Below, piece after piece: positions 16,981-27,000 of a stretch of 59,828 nt of DNA. The position numbers were made by a program, and so were the translations under genes. The stretch is from NCBI GenBank assembly GCA_902581605.1, contig CACHPE010000009.1:1-59828 (forward strand), in the 5' to 3' direction. This DNA is from an uncultured Pelagibacteraceae bacterium (GTDB lineage Bacteria; Pseudomonadota; Alphaproteobacteria; Pelagibacterales; Pelagibacteraceae). Positions within the stretch are counted from its first letter, which is position 1; every line of letters starts with the position of its first letter. The notes below the pieces were generated by a model. The model was not told the origin of the DNA. It searched no databases and saw nothing but the letters and a program-made list of their open reading frames with translations.

Positions 16981-19227
16981 TTAAAATGTAGTTCCCAAAT
17001 TAAACCTAAAACTCTCAGTTTTATCGTTACTACTTTTGCTCAATGGTTGAGCCAAAGAAAAATTCAAAGGACCAATTGGAGTAAACCAATCTATGCCTAT
17101 ACCAATCGCACTTCTAATTTTCTCATCATCAAGTGAAGTATCATAATCTACTCCCCATACATTACCTATATCCATAAAAATAAGAAAATCTGTAGACTCG
17201 TTATTAGGTAAAATTTGCGGAACTGTTGTATTTATATTTATGGCAGATAAAAAATTTCCTCCAATAAAATCATCACCATCCTTAGGGCCAACTTTTCCAA
17301 TTTCAAAACCTCTGAGCTTGCTAGATGGCATATATAGCCTCTCTGACAATTTAATATCATCATCCTTTAATGAGTTGGCACTTTGAAAAAGAAACGATAT
17401 TGATGAAACGTTATTTTCATAAAGTTCTGTAAAGTATTTATAATTATAAGTATTTGTTAAAGTATAACTATCACTTACGTAGGGTAGATTTACGCCGTAG
17501 GAACTTCTAAAACCATCTGTAGTTTGAAATTTTTGATTTCTTTTATCATAATCAAAATTTAATTTAATAAATCCATCAAAATAATCACCTTCTTGAGTTT
17601 TTTGTCTAGCGGATGCAGTACTATCAGTTTCTAATTTTTCATAAAAAAATGAATTACCTAAAGACAAATATAAATCATCGAAATATTCAAATCGTGTACC
17701 TAAAGAAAATCCGGTTTGATTTGTTTTATATCCGGAATTTTTTAATCGATCTGTCTCTGTAGCAGAAACTTCAAAGTTTAATGATTTATTTGTATTCTGA
17801 TAATTAGGATTGTTAACAGAAAACTTACCTTTAATTCTTTCGGTGCCCAAATTTAAGTTTGCATTTAAACCAATACCTCTTCCCAAGAAATTGTTCTCTT
17901 TAACACCAAACACAATATTACTTCCTGATGTACCAACACCAGCTCCAGCCATAATCTCACCTGTTGGTTTTTCTTGAACTTCGATATTTATTATTTTTGA
18001 ATTTTTATCATTCCCATCTACAATTTCACTTTCAACAGTTCGAAAAAAATTTAAACTTTTAATGTTGTTTATTGATTTTGCTTCTAATAACTTATTAAAA
18101 GGATCTCCTTCATCAATTAAAAGTTGGTTTCTTATTACATTCTCTGAAGTTACATTGTTTCCAAATATATTTATTCTTTCTATAAATACTTTTTCATCCT
18201 CAAAAATATCAAATGTTAGATTTAATTTATTCTCAATTAAATTTTCGACAACACTTGCATTAATTGACTCGAATTGTTCGCTTAGTACAACTCTATCTAT
18301 TTCCTCTAAAATATCCTCAATCTTATTTACAGAATAAACTGATCCTTTAATTTCATTAAATTGATTTTTTATCTCATTAAAGTTTTCTTCATTATAGTCA
18401 CTTGGTAAATTTATACTCAAATCCCCAAAATATATTTTAGGACCAGAATCAATATTGTAAATTAACTCAAATTCATTTTCGTTAATCAATTTAGCAAATG
18501 AAGAATTGATTTTCACATTATAATAACCCTTGTTTAGATAAAAATTTTTTAATAATCTTTTATCCAAATTTATAATTTCTTCATTTAAAAATTTTCTACT
18601 TGATATAAATTTCCAAAATTTAAATTCTTCACTCACAATTATGTTTGCAAGTTTTTTATTTTTAAATTTTTTATCTCCCAAGAATGAAATTTTTTTAATT
18701 TTTGATTTTTCTCCAAGTTTAATGTCAATTATTACATCTACTCTATTATCTTTTAAGGTTTCTTTATAAATATCGACACTGGAAAAAAAATAACCTTTAT
18801 TTCTTAATGTAGATTTAATATTTATTTTATCTTGGACAAGTAATATTTCATTAAATGGTGTTCGCTCCTTAAGCTGAAGTTGCTTTTTTAAAGTTTCTTT
18901 TAAAGAATTTGACTTGATACCATCAAATACAACATTATAAACAATTGGATATTCAACTACATCAATTTTTAATATATTATTTTTTAAAGATAAGTTAATT
19001 AAACTAAAATAATTGGTATCGTATAAATTCTTTAAAATTTCGTTTAATTTATTATCATCAACCTCATCATTAATCGAAATTTTTGAGAAAATCTTAATAG
19101 TTTCAGTCGGTATTCTATCATTGCCAGAAATTTCAATTTTATTAACAATTTCAGAAAATGAATTTGAAATAAAAAAAAACAAAGTTAAAATTGTTAATAA
19201 AAAACGTTTAAAGAATAAGTTGAACAT
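16981..19227 (-). CDS. bamA: Outer membrane protein assembly factor BamA
   Basis: Central outer-membrane protein that inserts beta-barrel proteins. It has 748 residues: a signal peptide (about 1-25, ending near NSFSE), POTRA domains over roughly 26-410, and a C-terminal 16-strand barrel. The POTRA part includes IEISGNDRIPTETI and INIFGNNVTSENVIRNQLLIDEGDPFN. The barrel includes GRGIGLNANLNLG, LRGFEIGKVGP (LRGF variant of the VRGF motif) and the terminal FRFNLGTTF ending in Phe. dxr lies upstream with a six-base gap; the rseP protease gene usually found between them is missing. Confidence 0.97.
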   Translation of the reverse strand: MFNLFFKRFLLTILTLFFFISNSFSEIVNKIEISGNDRIPTETIKIFSKISINDEVDDNKLNEILKNLYDTNYFSLINLSLKNNILKIDVVEYPIVYNVVFDGIKSNSLKETLKKQLQLKERTPFNEILLVQDKINIKSTLRNKGYFFSSVDIYKETLKDNRVDVIIDIKLGEKSKIKKISFLGDKKFKNKKLANIIVSEEFKFWKFISSRKFLNEEIINLDKRLLKNFYLNKGYYNVKINSSFAKLINENEFELIYNIDSGPKIYFGDLSINLPSDYNEENFNEIKNQFNEIKGSVYSVNKIEDILEEIDRVVLSEQFESINASVVENLIENKLNLTFDIFEDEKVFIERINIFGNNVTSENVIRNQLLIDEGDPFNKLLEAKSINNIKSLNFFRTVESEIVDGNDKNSKIINIEVQEKPTGEIMAGAGVGTSGSNIVFGVKENNFLGRGIGLNANLNLGTERIKGKFSVNNPNYQNTNKSLNFEVSATETDRLKNSGYKTNQTGFSLGTRFEYFDDLYLSLGNSFFYEKLETDSTASARQKTQEGDYFDGFIKLNFDYDKRNQKFQTTDGFRSSYGVNLPYVSDSYTLTNTYNYKYFTELYENNVSSISFLFQSANSLKDDDIKLSERLYMPSSKLRGFEIGKVGPKDGDDFIGGNFLSAININTTVPQILPNNESTDFLIFMDIGNVWGVDYDTSLDDEKIRSAIGIGIDWFTPIGPLNFSLAQPLSKSSNDKTESFRFNLGTTF

Positions 19228-19233
19228 AGTGCC

Positions 19234-20397
19234 TTATATACTTAAAGATCTAATTTTTAAACGAACATATTTGCTTAATTCTACTATTTCTTGAATATTT
19301 TCAGGTTTCTGCCTCTTGTATTTTTGAAATTCTTTGATTTTTATAAAACTTAAAAGTTTATAAGATATTTGATTAAAATTTATTTTTTTTTTAAGAAATA
19401 AATTTACAAATTCATCATTAGCAACAACTAATATAGTCTCATACAATGAAGAAATTTGTGGAAGTTTATTTAATATTTTAATTGATGTGAATTTTTTTAA
19501 ATCAACAGGTTTTAAATTTAAATTATTTAATTTATCTAAATCTAATAATTTAGAATTTATTTTTTTATGCACACCATAATACAAAGTGTTAAAAATAGGA
19601 ATTTTCATTGAAGTATCGTGAAGAAGTATTTTTGTTATTCCATTTTTAAATTTAACAATTGCATGAATATAAGATTTTGGATGAACCAAAATACCAATCT
19701 TATTATATGATATATTAAATATATTTTTGGTTTCAATTACCTCAAATACTTTGTTCATCATTGTAGCTGAGTCAATTGAAATTTTCTTTCCCATTATCCA
19801 ATTAGGATGTTTCAATGCTTCATAAATTTTAGCTTTTTTAATTTCAGTAATCGACTTATTAAGAAATGGACCACCTGATGCCGTTATATAAATTTTTTCA
19901 ATTTCTGGTACAAATTTTGAATTCAAAATCTCCCAAATTGAAAAATGTTCAGAGTCTACTGGAAAAAAAATTGTTTTATATTTATCAATTTCTTTTTTAA
20001 TTAAACTCCAACCACAAATTATTGCTTCTTTGTTAGCAATAGCAATTTTTTTTGTGTATTTAATTATTTTAATAGTAGGAAGAAGACCCTCCATGCCTAC
20101 TATTGAGCACATTGTGTAATCAATTTTTTTAGTAAAAATTTTATCAACTATATCAAAATTATTATAAATATTAATTTTACTTCTATGTAATATTTTTTTT
20201 GCTCTCAAATAATTTCGATAATCTGCAATGATAATACTTTTAACATTAAACTTTTCTGCTTGATCTATTATAAGTTTATAATTTTTATTTGCTGTAAGTA
20301 ACTTAATTTGAAAATTTTGTTTATCTTTTTCAATTATATTTAATAATGTTTTGCCAATAGAACCTGTTGAACCTAAAATAGCAATTTTTTTTTTCAT
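19234..20397 (-). CDS. dxr: 1-deoxy-D-xylulose 5-phosphate reductoisomerase
   Basis: Makes methylerythritol 4-phosphate from DXP, committed step of the non-mevalonate isoprenoid pathway. The 387 residues include the NADPH-binding AILGSTGSIGKTLLNII at the N terminus, IANKEAIICG, metal-binding and catalytic FPVDSEHFSIWE, ITASGGPF, KHPNWIMGKKISIDSATMMNK and the VHPKSYIHAIV segment. It supplies precursors for UppS, two genes upstream. The start overlaps the cdsA stop by four bases. Confidence 0.97.
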   Translation of the reverse strand: MKKKIAILGSTGSIGKTLLNIIEKDKQNFQIKLLTANKNYKLIIDQAEKFNVKSIIIADYRNYLRAKKILHRSKINIYNNFDIVDKIFTKKIDYTMCSIVGMEGLLPTIKIIKYTKKIAIANKEAIICGWSLIKKEIDKYKTIFFPVDSEHFSIWEILNSKFVPEIEKIYITASGGPFLNKSITEIKKAKIYEALKHPNWIMGKKISIDSATMMNKVFEVIETKNIFNISYNKIGILVHPKSYIHAIVKFKNGITKILLHDTSMKIPIFNTLYYGVHKKINSKLLDLDKLNNLNLKPVDLKKFTSIKILNKLPQISSLYETILVVANDEFVNLFLKKKINFNQISYKLLSFIKIKEFQKYKRQKPENIQEIVELSKYVRLKIRSLSI

Positions 20398-21080
20398 ACA
20401 CTTGAGTTAAAAATTAAAATATTATAAGTATAAAATCCAAAAGGTATTGCGAATATTATTCCATCAACTCTATCTAAAATTCCGCCATGTCCAGGAAGGA
20501 TATTTCCAGTGTCCTTTACTTTTGCTTTTCTCTTTAAATAAGAGATAAATAGATCTCCTGATTGACAATATATAGACATTAATATCATCCATAAATAACT
20601 TAGAAATGAAAATTGTATCTCTATGAGGCCTAGATCTGTTTTTTTTAATAATATTATTAATAAAGATGTTCCAAATATTGTAAATATAATTGATCCTAAA
20701 GCACCTGAAATAGTCTTATTAGGACTTATGCTTATTAATTTTCTACCTCCAATCAGTTTACCAACCACATAACCTCCTATATCAGAGAAAATACAAGCAA
20801 ATAGTAGAATTAGTATTATCTCTTCACCAAATTCAATTGTTATTCTAATTACAAGTAAATAAAAAACATATAAATATAACAAAATTAAAAAAATTATTAA
20901 TGGTTTGAAAATTTTACTCAAATTAATTTTATTAATTAAATTGTAAAATTCGTATAAACATAAACATAAGAAAAAAATAACTAAAACTTTCCAACTAATG
21001 TCATTATAATATAGACAAAAGCCTAATATGGTAATTAAAGTTATTGAGGTTATAGTTCTTTTTAAGAAATTGCTTAACAT
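20394..21080 (-). CDS. cdsA: Phosphatidate cytidylyltransferase
   Basis: Makes CDP-diacylglycerol from CTP and phosphatidic acid in the inner membrane, for phospholipid synthesis. The 228-residue protein has about six hydrophobic segments and the C-terminal family signature: SYLKRKAKVKDTGNILPGHGG and then ILDRVDG. ISPNKTISGALGS is also typical. It is shorter than the usual 270-280 residues, with a reduced N-terminal membrane region. It overlaps uppS by one base and dxr by four. Confidence 0.96.
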   Translation of the reverse strand: MLSNFLKRTITSITLITILGFCLYYNDISWKVLVIFFLCLCLYEFYNLINKINLSKIFKPLIIFLILLYLYVFYLLVIRITIEFGEEIILILLFACIFSDIGGYVVGKLIGGRKLISISPNKTISGALGSIIFTIFGTSLLIILLKKTDLGLIEIQFSFLSYLWMILMSIYCQSGDLFISYLKRKAKVKDTGNILPGHGGILDRVDGIIFAIPFGFYTYNILIFNSSV

Positions 21081-21754
21081 TAAATATTTCCAAAATTTCT
21101 TTTTATTAATTTAAATTTTTTTAATATTTTATTGTAATCTTTTTCTTTAAATTCTGGCCATAATTTTTTTTCAAAAAAAATTTCAGAATAAGCCAGCTGC
21201 CACAAGAGAAAATTGCTTAATCTATTTGTATTTCCTGTTCTAATTAACAAATCAGGGTCTGGCATGTCCTTAGTTTGTAAATACTTTGTAAAATTTTTTT
21301 CGTTTACTTTGACTTTTTTTCTTTGCATATTTTTAAATGCATCCAACAATTCATCTTTTGAACCATAGTTTAATGCTAAATTAATTTGTAGGGTCTTGTT
21401 GTTATAGGTTTTTTTTTCAGCTGAATTTAATAGTTTATTTAATTTTATTGAAAAATTTTTATTTCCTATAAATTTAAGTTTTATATTTTGTTTATTAAGA
21501 TCATCTATTTTATTTCTAAGAAAATTTTCTAATAAACCGAACAAATATTTAATCTCTTTTTTTGGTCTTTTCCAATTTTCAGTTGAAAATGCAAACAAAG
21601 TTAAAAATTTAATTTTATTCTTTATGGATGCTTTTATAATTGTTTCTACAGTTTTTAATCCGGCCTTATGACCTGCATTTCTTGATTTTTTATTTTTCAA
21701 ACCCCATCTTCCATTACCATCCATGATAATGGCTACATGATTTAAAGGGTTCAT
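21080..21754 (-). CDS. uppS: Undecaprenyl diphosphate synthase
   Basis: Adds isopentenyl units to farnesyl diphosphate to make the C55 carrier for peptidoglycan and surface polysaccharides. The cis-prenyltransferase of 224 residues has HVAIIMDGNGRWG with catalytic Asp12, RNAGHKAGLKTV, LTLFAFSTENWKRP, NLALNYGSKDELLDA and DPDLLIRTGNTNRLSNFLLWQLAYSE (motif ends at the conserved Arg and Glu). The start overlaps frr by four bases and the stop overlaps cdsA by one. Confidence 0.97.
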   Translation of the reverse strand: MNPLNHVAIIMDGNGRWGLKNKKSRNAGHKAGLKTVETIIKASIKNKIKFLTLFAFSTENWKRPKKEIKYLFGLLENFLRNKIDDLNKQNIKLKFIGNKNFSIKLNKLLNSAEKKTYNNKTLQINLALNYGSKDELLDAFKNMQRKKVKVNEKNFTKYLQTKDMPDPDLLIRTGNTNRLSNFLLWQLAYSEIFFEKKLWPEFKEKDYNKILKKFKLIKRNFGNI

Positions 21755-22302
21755 ATGGTCATTATTTCTTTCTCTTTTAAAGAAACTTTTTCATCAACTG
21801 ATTTAATATGATCATCGGTAATTGTTTGAACTTTTTTTTCATTTGTCTTTTCTTCATCTTCACCAATTTCTTTTGATTTTAGCAATTTTTTTAGATCTTC
21901 ATTTGCTTCTCTACGAACATTTCGAATAGAAACTTTGCACTTTTCGCCGATAGATTTAATTAACTTTTTAAGCTCTGTTCTTCTTTCCTCATTTAGCTCA
22001 GGCACAGGTAATCTTATTAATTGTCCATCAATTTGAGGATTTAAACCTAAATCAGATTTTTGTATAGCTGCATCTACTAACGATACATTATTTGCATCCC
22101 ATATTTGAATATTAATCATTCGTGGTTCAGGGGTTGTTATACTACCAACTTGGTTTATTGGCATTTGTTGACCATAAACATCTACTTTAATTAAATCCAA
22201 CATTGATGCATTTGCTCTACCTGTACGTAAGGATGATAGTTCTTTGGAGAATACCTCAATAGCTTTATCCATTTTAAGGCTGTATGATTTCTCATCAAAC
22301 AT
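21751..22302 (-). CDS. frr: Ribosome recycling factor
   Basis: Splits post-termination ribosomes together with EF-G. The 183-residue protein has the usual length, with LRTGRANASMLDLIKVDVYG at the N-terminal end of the helical domain, PINQVGSITTPEPRMI and LIRLPVPELNEERRTEL in the middle and the RNVRREANEDLKKL helix. The ATG follows the tsf stop with no intervening base. In most proteobacteria pyrH lies between tsf and frr; here it is absent. Confidence 0.97.
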   Translation of the reverse strand: MFDEKSYSLKMDKAIEVFSKELSSLRTGRANASMLDLIKVDVYGQQMPINQVGSITTPEPRMINIQIWDANNVSLVDAAIQKSDLGLNPQIDGQLIRLPVPELNEERRTELKKLIKSIGEKCKVSIRNVRREANEDLKKLLKSKEIGEDEEKTNEKKVQTITDDHIKSVDEKVSLKEKEIMTI

Positions 22303-23154
22303 TTATTCTCCAATCTTTATTCTAAAAAACTCTTTAATTTTCAAATCAGTCACAGAAAGTTCTTTTAATACATCTTTAACTTTTTTCTTTGGTTCCATTA
22401 CCCAAGCTTGTGTTAAAAGAGCATTTTCCTCTTTAAATTTGTTCATTTTACCTAAGCTAATTTTTTTTACAATATCCTCGGGTTTTCCAGAATTTTTTAA
22501 TTCTTCAGTAACTAACTCTTGTTCTTTATCAATAATAGACTGATCTATTAAGCCTGAGTCTAAAGCTAGTGGGTTAGATGCTGCAATATGCATTGATAGT
22601 TGCTTGCTAAATGTTTTAACTGTTTCTGAATTATCCTTGGTATCTAATGAAACCATAACAGCTAATTTTGCAACATTATCTTTTACAACTGTATGAAGAT
22701 AGTGGTTATTAACACCATTAGTATTTTGAATAGTTTTAGCTTTTCCTACTGTAATTTTTTCACCAATTTTCGCAATCAAAGCAACTAAATTATCATCAAC
22801 TGTTTGGCCATTTTTCATTTTTGATATTTTTAAATTTTCAAGGTTTGAATTATTTTGATTATTTAATTCACTTAACTCTTTAACAAAGTTAATGAAATCA
22901 TCATTTTTAGCAACAAAATCTGTTTCACAATTTACTTCAATCACAGAAGTTTTGGTTTCATCTCCACTAACTACAACAACTCCTTCCTTAGCGTCTCTAG
23001 ACATTTTTTTCGAAGCTTTTGAAATTCCTTTCACTCTTAAGACTTCGATTGCCTTGTCTAAATCTCCATTTGATTCTTTAATAGCTAAGTTGCAATCTTT
23101 AAAACCCGCACCAGTTACTTCTCTAAGTTTTTTTACTTTCTCTATATCACTCAT
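22303..23154 (-). CDS. tsf: Elongation factor Ts
   Basis: Nucleotide exchange factor that regenerates EF-Tu-GTP. It has 283 residues: an N-terminal UBA-like domain ([22 protein letters not shown]), a [16 protein letters not shown] linker, the core motif [15 protein letters not shown], and a coiled-coil and C-terminal part with [18 protein letters not shown]. Its start overlaps the rpsB stop by one base, so it is translated with S2 and is probably controlled by the same leader at 23964-24034. Confidence 0.97.
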   Translation of the reverse strand: MSDIEKVKKLREVTGAGFKDCNLAIKESNGDLDKAIEVLRVKGISKASKKMSRDAKEGVVVVSGDETKTSVIEVNCETDFVAKNDDFINFVKELSELNNQNNSNLENLKISKMKNGQTVDDNLVALIAKIGEKITVGKAKTIQNTNGVNNHYLHTVVKDNVAKLAVMVSLDTKDNSETVKTFSKQLSMHIAASNPLALDSGLIDQSIIDKEQELVTEELKNSGKPEDIVKKISLGKMNKFKEENALLTQAWVMEPKKKVKDVLKELSVTDLKIKEFFRIKIGE

Positions 23155-23963
23155 TAGTTAAATTTCTCCTTATCATCTTTAGAAAATTTTTTTTCTAATT
23201 TTTCTCTATCTAATTCCTGAATAGTTTTGGTTTTATCTTCAGCTTTAATTTTATCTTTCTTACTCCCAACCGCAGGAATAGAAGTTTTGGCACTGTTGAT
23301 GGTTTCCTTGATTAAATTACAATAAAGATCAATAGCTCTTCTTGCATCATCATTACCTGGAATTGGGAAATCAATATTATCTGGATTAGAATTACTATCT
23401 AAAATAGCAATAATTGGTATTCCTAATTTAGCTGATTCTGCAATAGCTAGAGATTCATAATTTGTATCTATAACAAAAACTAAATCTGGAACTTTTTTCA
23501 TTTCAGCTATACCACCTAAAGATCTTTCAAGTTTGTCTTTTTTAACACTCATTTTTAAAAGTTCTTTTTTGGTAAAACCTCTATTTTCTGCAGCTAAATC
23601 AGTTTCTAATTTTTTTAATTTTTTTATTGAGTTTGAAATTGTTCCCCAATTAGTAAGCATCCCTCCTAACCATCTATAATTAACAAAATACTGATCTGTT
23701 TCTTTCGCTACTTCAGCTATAGCTTCTGATGCTTGTTTTTTTGTAGATACAAATAAAATTTTTCCATTATTTGCAATAGTCTCATAAACTTTCTCCAAAG
23801 CTATTTTAGTTAATTCAAGAGTTTGAGTTAAATCTATAATGTGAATAGAGTCTCTTTTTCCAAAAATATATTTTTTCATTTTTGGATTCCATCTTAAGGT
23901 TTTATGACCAAGATGTACGCCAGCTTCTAATAATTGTTGTATTGTAACGTTAGGTATTTTCAT
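23154..23963 (-). CDS. rpsB: 30S ribosomal protein S2
   Basis: Small-subunit ribosomal protein. The 269 residues include the N-terminal [51 protein letters not shown], and [26 protein letters not shown] Lys/Glu-rich C-terminal tail extends beyond about residue 235. It is first gene of a 13-gene minus-strand run through translation, isoprenoid and envelope genes. The 130-base upstream gap holds a plausible promoter and a pseudoknot-forming leader whose last stem covers the ribosome binding site, suggesting feedback control by S2. Confidence 0.97.
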   Translation of the reverse strand: MKIPNVTIQQLLEAGVHLGHKTLRWNPKMKKYIFGKRDSIHIIDLTQTLELTKIALEKVYETIANNGKILFVSTKKQASEAIAEVAKETDQYFVNYRWLGGMLTNWGTISNSIKKLKKLETDLAAENRGFTKKELLKMSVKKDKLERSLGGIAEMKKVPDLVFVIDTNYESLAIAESAKLGIPIIAILDSNSNPDNIDFPIPGNDDARRAIDLYCNLIKETINSAKTSIPAVGSKKDKIKAEDKTKTIQELDREKLEKKFSKDDKEKFN

Positions 23964-23971
23964 ATTTATTC

Positions 23972-24034
23972 CCGGTTAAGCCACCACAGTAATTTCCAAT
24001 TAAGGACCGGAGGTATAAAACCAACAACTGTGTG
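23972..24034 (-). promoter_or_regulatory. Putative structured rpsB 5' leader with pseudoknot (S2 autoregulation candidate)
   Basis: Read on the minus strand, four segments occur in order: A CACAGT (24032-24027), B CCGGT (24010-24006), A' ACTGTG (23990-23985), B' ACCGG (23976-23972). A pairs with A' and B with B', giving an interleaved H-type pseudoknot. A small TAATT-GGA-AATTA hairpin lies between B and A'. A can extend to eight pairs with one bulge. B' includes the GG of the Shine-Dalgarno-like GGGA eight to eleven bases before the ATG, so folding would hide the start site. S2 leaders with pseudoknots are known in other proteobacteria; the autoregulatory role here is inferred. Confidence 0.6.
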
Positions 24035-24056
24035 CGTGTTAATTTAATTTAGGGAT

Positions 24057-24085
24057 TATTTACAAATATTTACTTAATTTAACAA
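24057..24085 (-). promoter_or_regulatory. Putative promoter of the rpsB-tsf operon
   Basis: On the minus strand TTGTTA (24085-24080), a 17-base spacer and TAAATA (24062-24057). This is a reasonable sigma70 match with ideal spacing, placing a transcription start about 15-20 bases before the pseudoknot segment A. It is the only such arrangement noticed between dnaE and rpsB. Confidence 0.45.
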
Positions 24086-24093
24086 GTGATTAT

Positions 24094-27000
24094 TTAGTTA
24101 ATAATTGCATGTATTTCTTGATTTCTTAAGAGATTTAAAGATTTTCTTTCTAATTTACGTGCATTTTTTAATCTAAATTTAAGAATATTATCTTCAGTGA
24201 CCAAATTAATATTTACGATAGTTTGGCCTTCATCATTCAAAATTGTAGATATTTTTTCAATCTGTTCTTCAGAATTAAGCTGGAATGAAACCTCGTTTAT
24301 AGGGCTGTTAAATAAATCTTTAAGTGAGGCTATTTTTTGCACATTAATTCTAGTTAGTCTATTTTCATCATTAGAAACATTTTTAAATATTGTTAAAATC
24401 AGTGAGCTACCTTCTTTCAAAATTTCTCTATTTAATTCTAAAACATCTGAGAAAATAAAAAGTTCAAATACACTTGATAAATCTGTTAATTTTAAAACAG
24501 CATAAGAATTTCCTTTTGCTGTTTTTCTTTCTTGAACCTTCAGCAGTGTTGCAGCTATGTTAGCGTCTTTTAAATCTTCTTTTGAAACAAAACTTGAATA
24601 ATCTGTTATTTTATAGTCATTAAAAATCTCTGTAAATTGATTTAACGGATGGTCTGAAATAAAGAAACCAACTGATTCAAATTCTTTTGATAATCTTTCT
24701 TCAAATTTCCAATCTTCAGTTTTTATTAAAAAATCATCCTGCGTACTTTCATCTTCTGAGAATAAATCAATTTGATTAGCGGATTTATTATCAAATATAT
24801 TTTTACTTTTAGCTATTATACCTGGAATTGAATCATGTAAAGCCTTTCTATTTGGGTTTAAATTATCAAATGCACCAGCTTTAACCAAACCTTCTAATTG
24901 AAGTTTATTTATATCTTTTGGATTTACTCTATTTATAAAATCAAGAACTGATTTAAATTTTCCATTTAAAATTCTTTCCTCAACTATGTTTGATATTGCA
25001 TCATAACCTACAGCTTTAATTCCTCCCAAAGCATAATAAAATTTATTATCAATTGTTCTAAAATCTGCAAAACATTCATTTATATCAGGGCGAACAACTT
25101 CAACTTTTAATCTTTTTAATTCCTCATAAAACTCACTTAATTTATTTTGATTTGATATATCCATAGTCATTGATGCTGCAATAAACTCATGTGGATAATA
25201 TGTTTTTAAAAATGCAGTTTGGTAAGAAATAATTGCATATGCTGCAGCGTGACTTTTATTAAAGCCATATTCTGCAAATGGTTCAATTTTTAAAAAAATT
25301 CCAGCAGCAACATCTTTTGCTATTCCATTTTTAACAGCTCCAGCAATAAAAACCTGTTTTTGTTTTTCAAGTTCTGCTCTTTTCTTTTTACCCATTGCTC
25401 TTCTTAAAAGATCAGCTTGTCCTGCTGTAAATCCTGATAATTTTTGTGCAATCTGCATTACCTGTTCTTGATAAATAATCACACCGTAAGTTGGTTTTAA
25501 AATATCTTCTAGAAGTGTGTGTAAATAATCTGGTTTTTGTTTTCCATGTTTACAGTCATTATATGTTGGAATATTGCTCATTGGTCCTGGTCTGTATAGA
25601 GCAACTAAGGCAATAATATCCTCAATATGATTTGGTTTCATTTGAATTAAGGCTTCTCTCATACCAGCACTCTCAATTTGGAATAAGCCAACTGTTTTAC
25701 CTGTAGACATTAAATCAAAAACTTTTTGATCTTCGTAACTTATTTGTTCTATATCAAAATCTTTAGTTTTTTTTCTTACAAGTTTTTGTGTATTGTTAAT
25801 TACAGTTAGCGTTTTTAAACCCAAAAAATCAAATTTTACTAAACCTGCATTTTCTGCTGAGTACATATCGAATTGTGTAGATGGTAGTAATAAATCTGCG
25901 GAAACATCTTTGTATAAAGGAACAACTTCAGTGAGTTTTTTATCTGCTATTACTACTCCAGCAGCATGTGTAGCAACGTTTCTGTTAAGACCTTCTAATT
26001 TTAAAGATAGGTCTGTAAGTTTTTTTACTCTTGGATCTTCATTAATAAGTTTTTGTAACCGTGGCTCTCCTGCAATGCACTGAGTTAAATTTTGCGGTCT
26101 AGATGGATCAAAAGGTATCATTTTAGATATACTGTCAACAAATCCATATGCTAATCCCAAAACTCGTCCAACGTCTCTAATTACCATTCGGGCTTTTAAT
26201 TTACCAAATGTTATAATGTGGGCTACGCTATCTTTATATTTTGTTGTTAGATATTCAAAAACTTGATCTCTTTTATCTTCACAAAAGTCTATATCAAAAT
26301 CTGGCATTGAAATTCTATCTGGATTTAAAAATCTTTCAAAAATAAGATTAAATTTTATTGGATCAACATCTGTAATTGACAAACACCAAGCTACTAACGA
26401 GCCAGCACCTGAACCTCTTCCAGGACCTACAGGGATATCATTATTTTTAGCCCATTTTATGTAGTCAGCGACTATGAGAAAATAACTAGAATATTTCATT
26501 TCTATAATAATAGAAAGTTCATGATTTAGCCTGTCCTTATATTCTTTATATGAATTGTTATTTTCTAAATCTTTATCACTTAAATTAAAAATCTTATTGA
26601 ATTTAATTTTTAATCCTTCTATTGAATCTTTTTTTAAAATTTCATCTGCATTTCCATCTTTATCACTACTAATATTAGGCAATATTGGGTTAGAAAATAA
26701 TGGTCTATAGCTACATCTTAATGGAAAATTATAATTATTTTCTAAAGCTTCAGGTAAGTCAGCAAATAATTCTGACATCTCTGAATTGGTTTTTAGATAA
26801 TGCTGATCTGTTAATCTTAACCTATTTTTTTCATTTACATATGTCTTGTTACCTATACAAATTAAAGCATCATGTGCTTCATGCATTTCTTTATCTAAAT
26901 AAAAAACTTCATTAGTTGCAATAATAGGAATTTCTAGATCTAATGATTTTTTTAAATTAAATTTTTCAAATCCAATTTCATTTTGATCATTATGTCTTTG

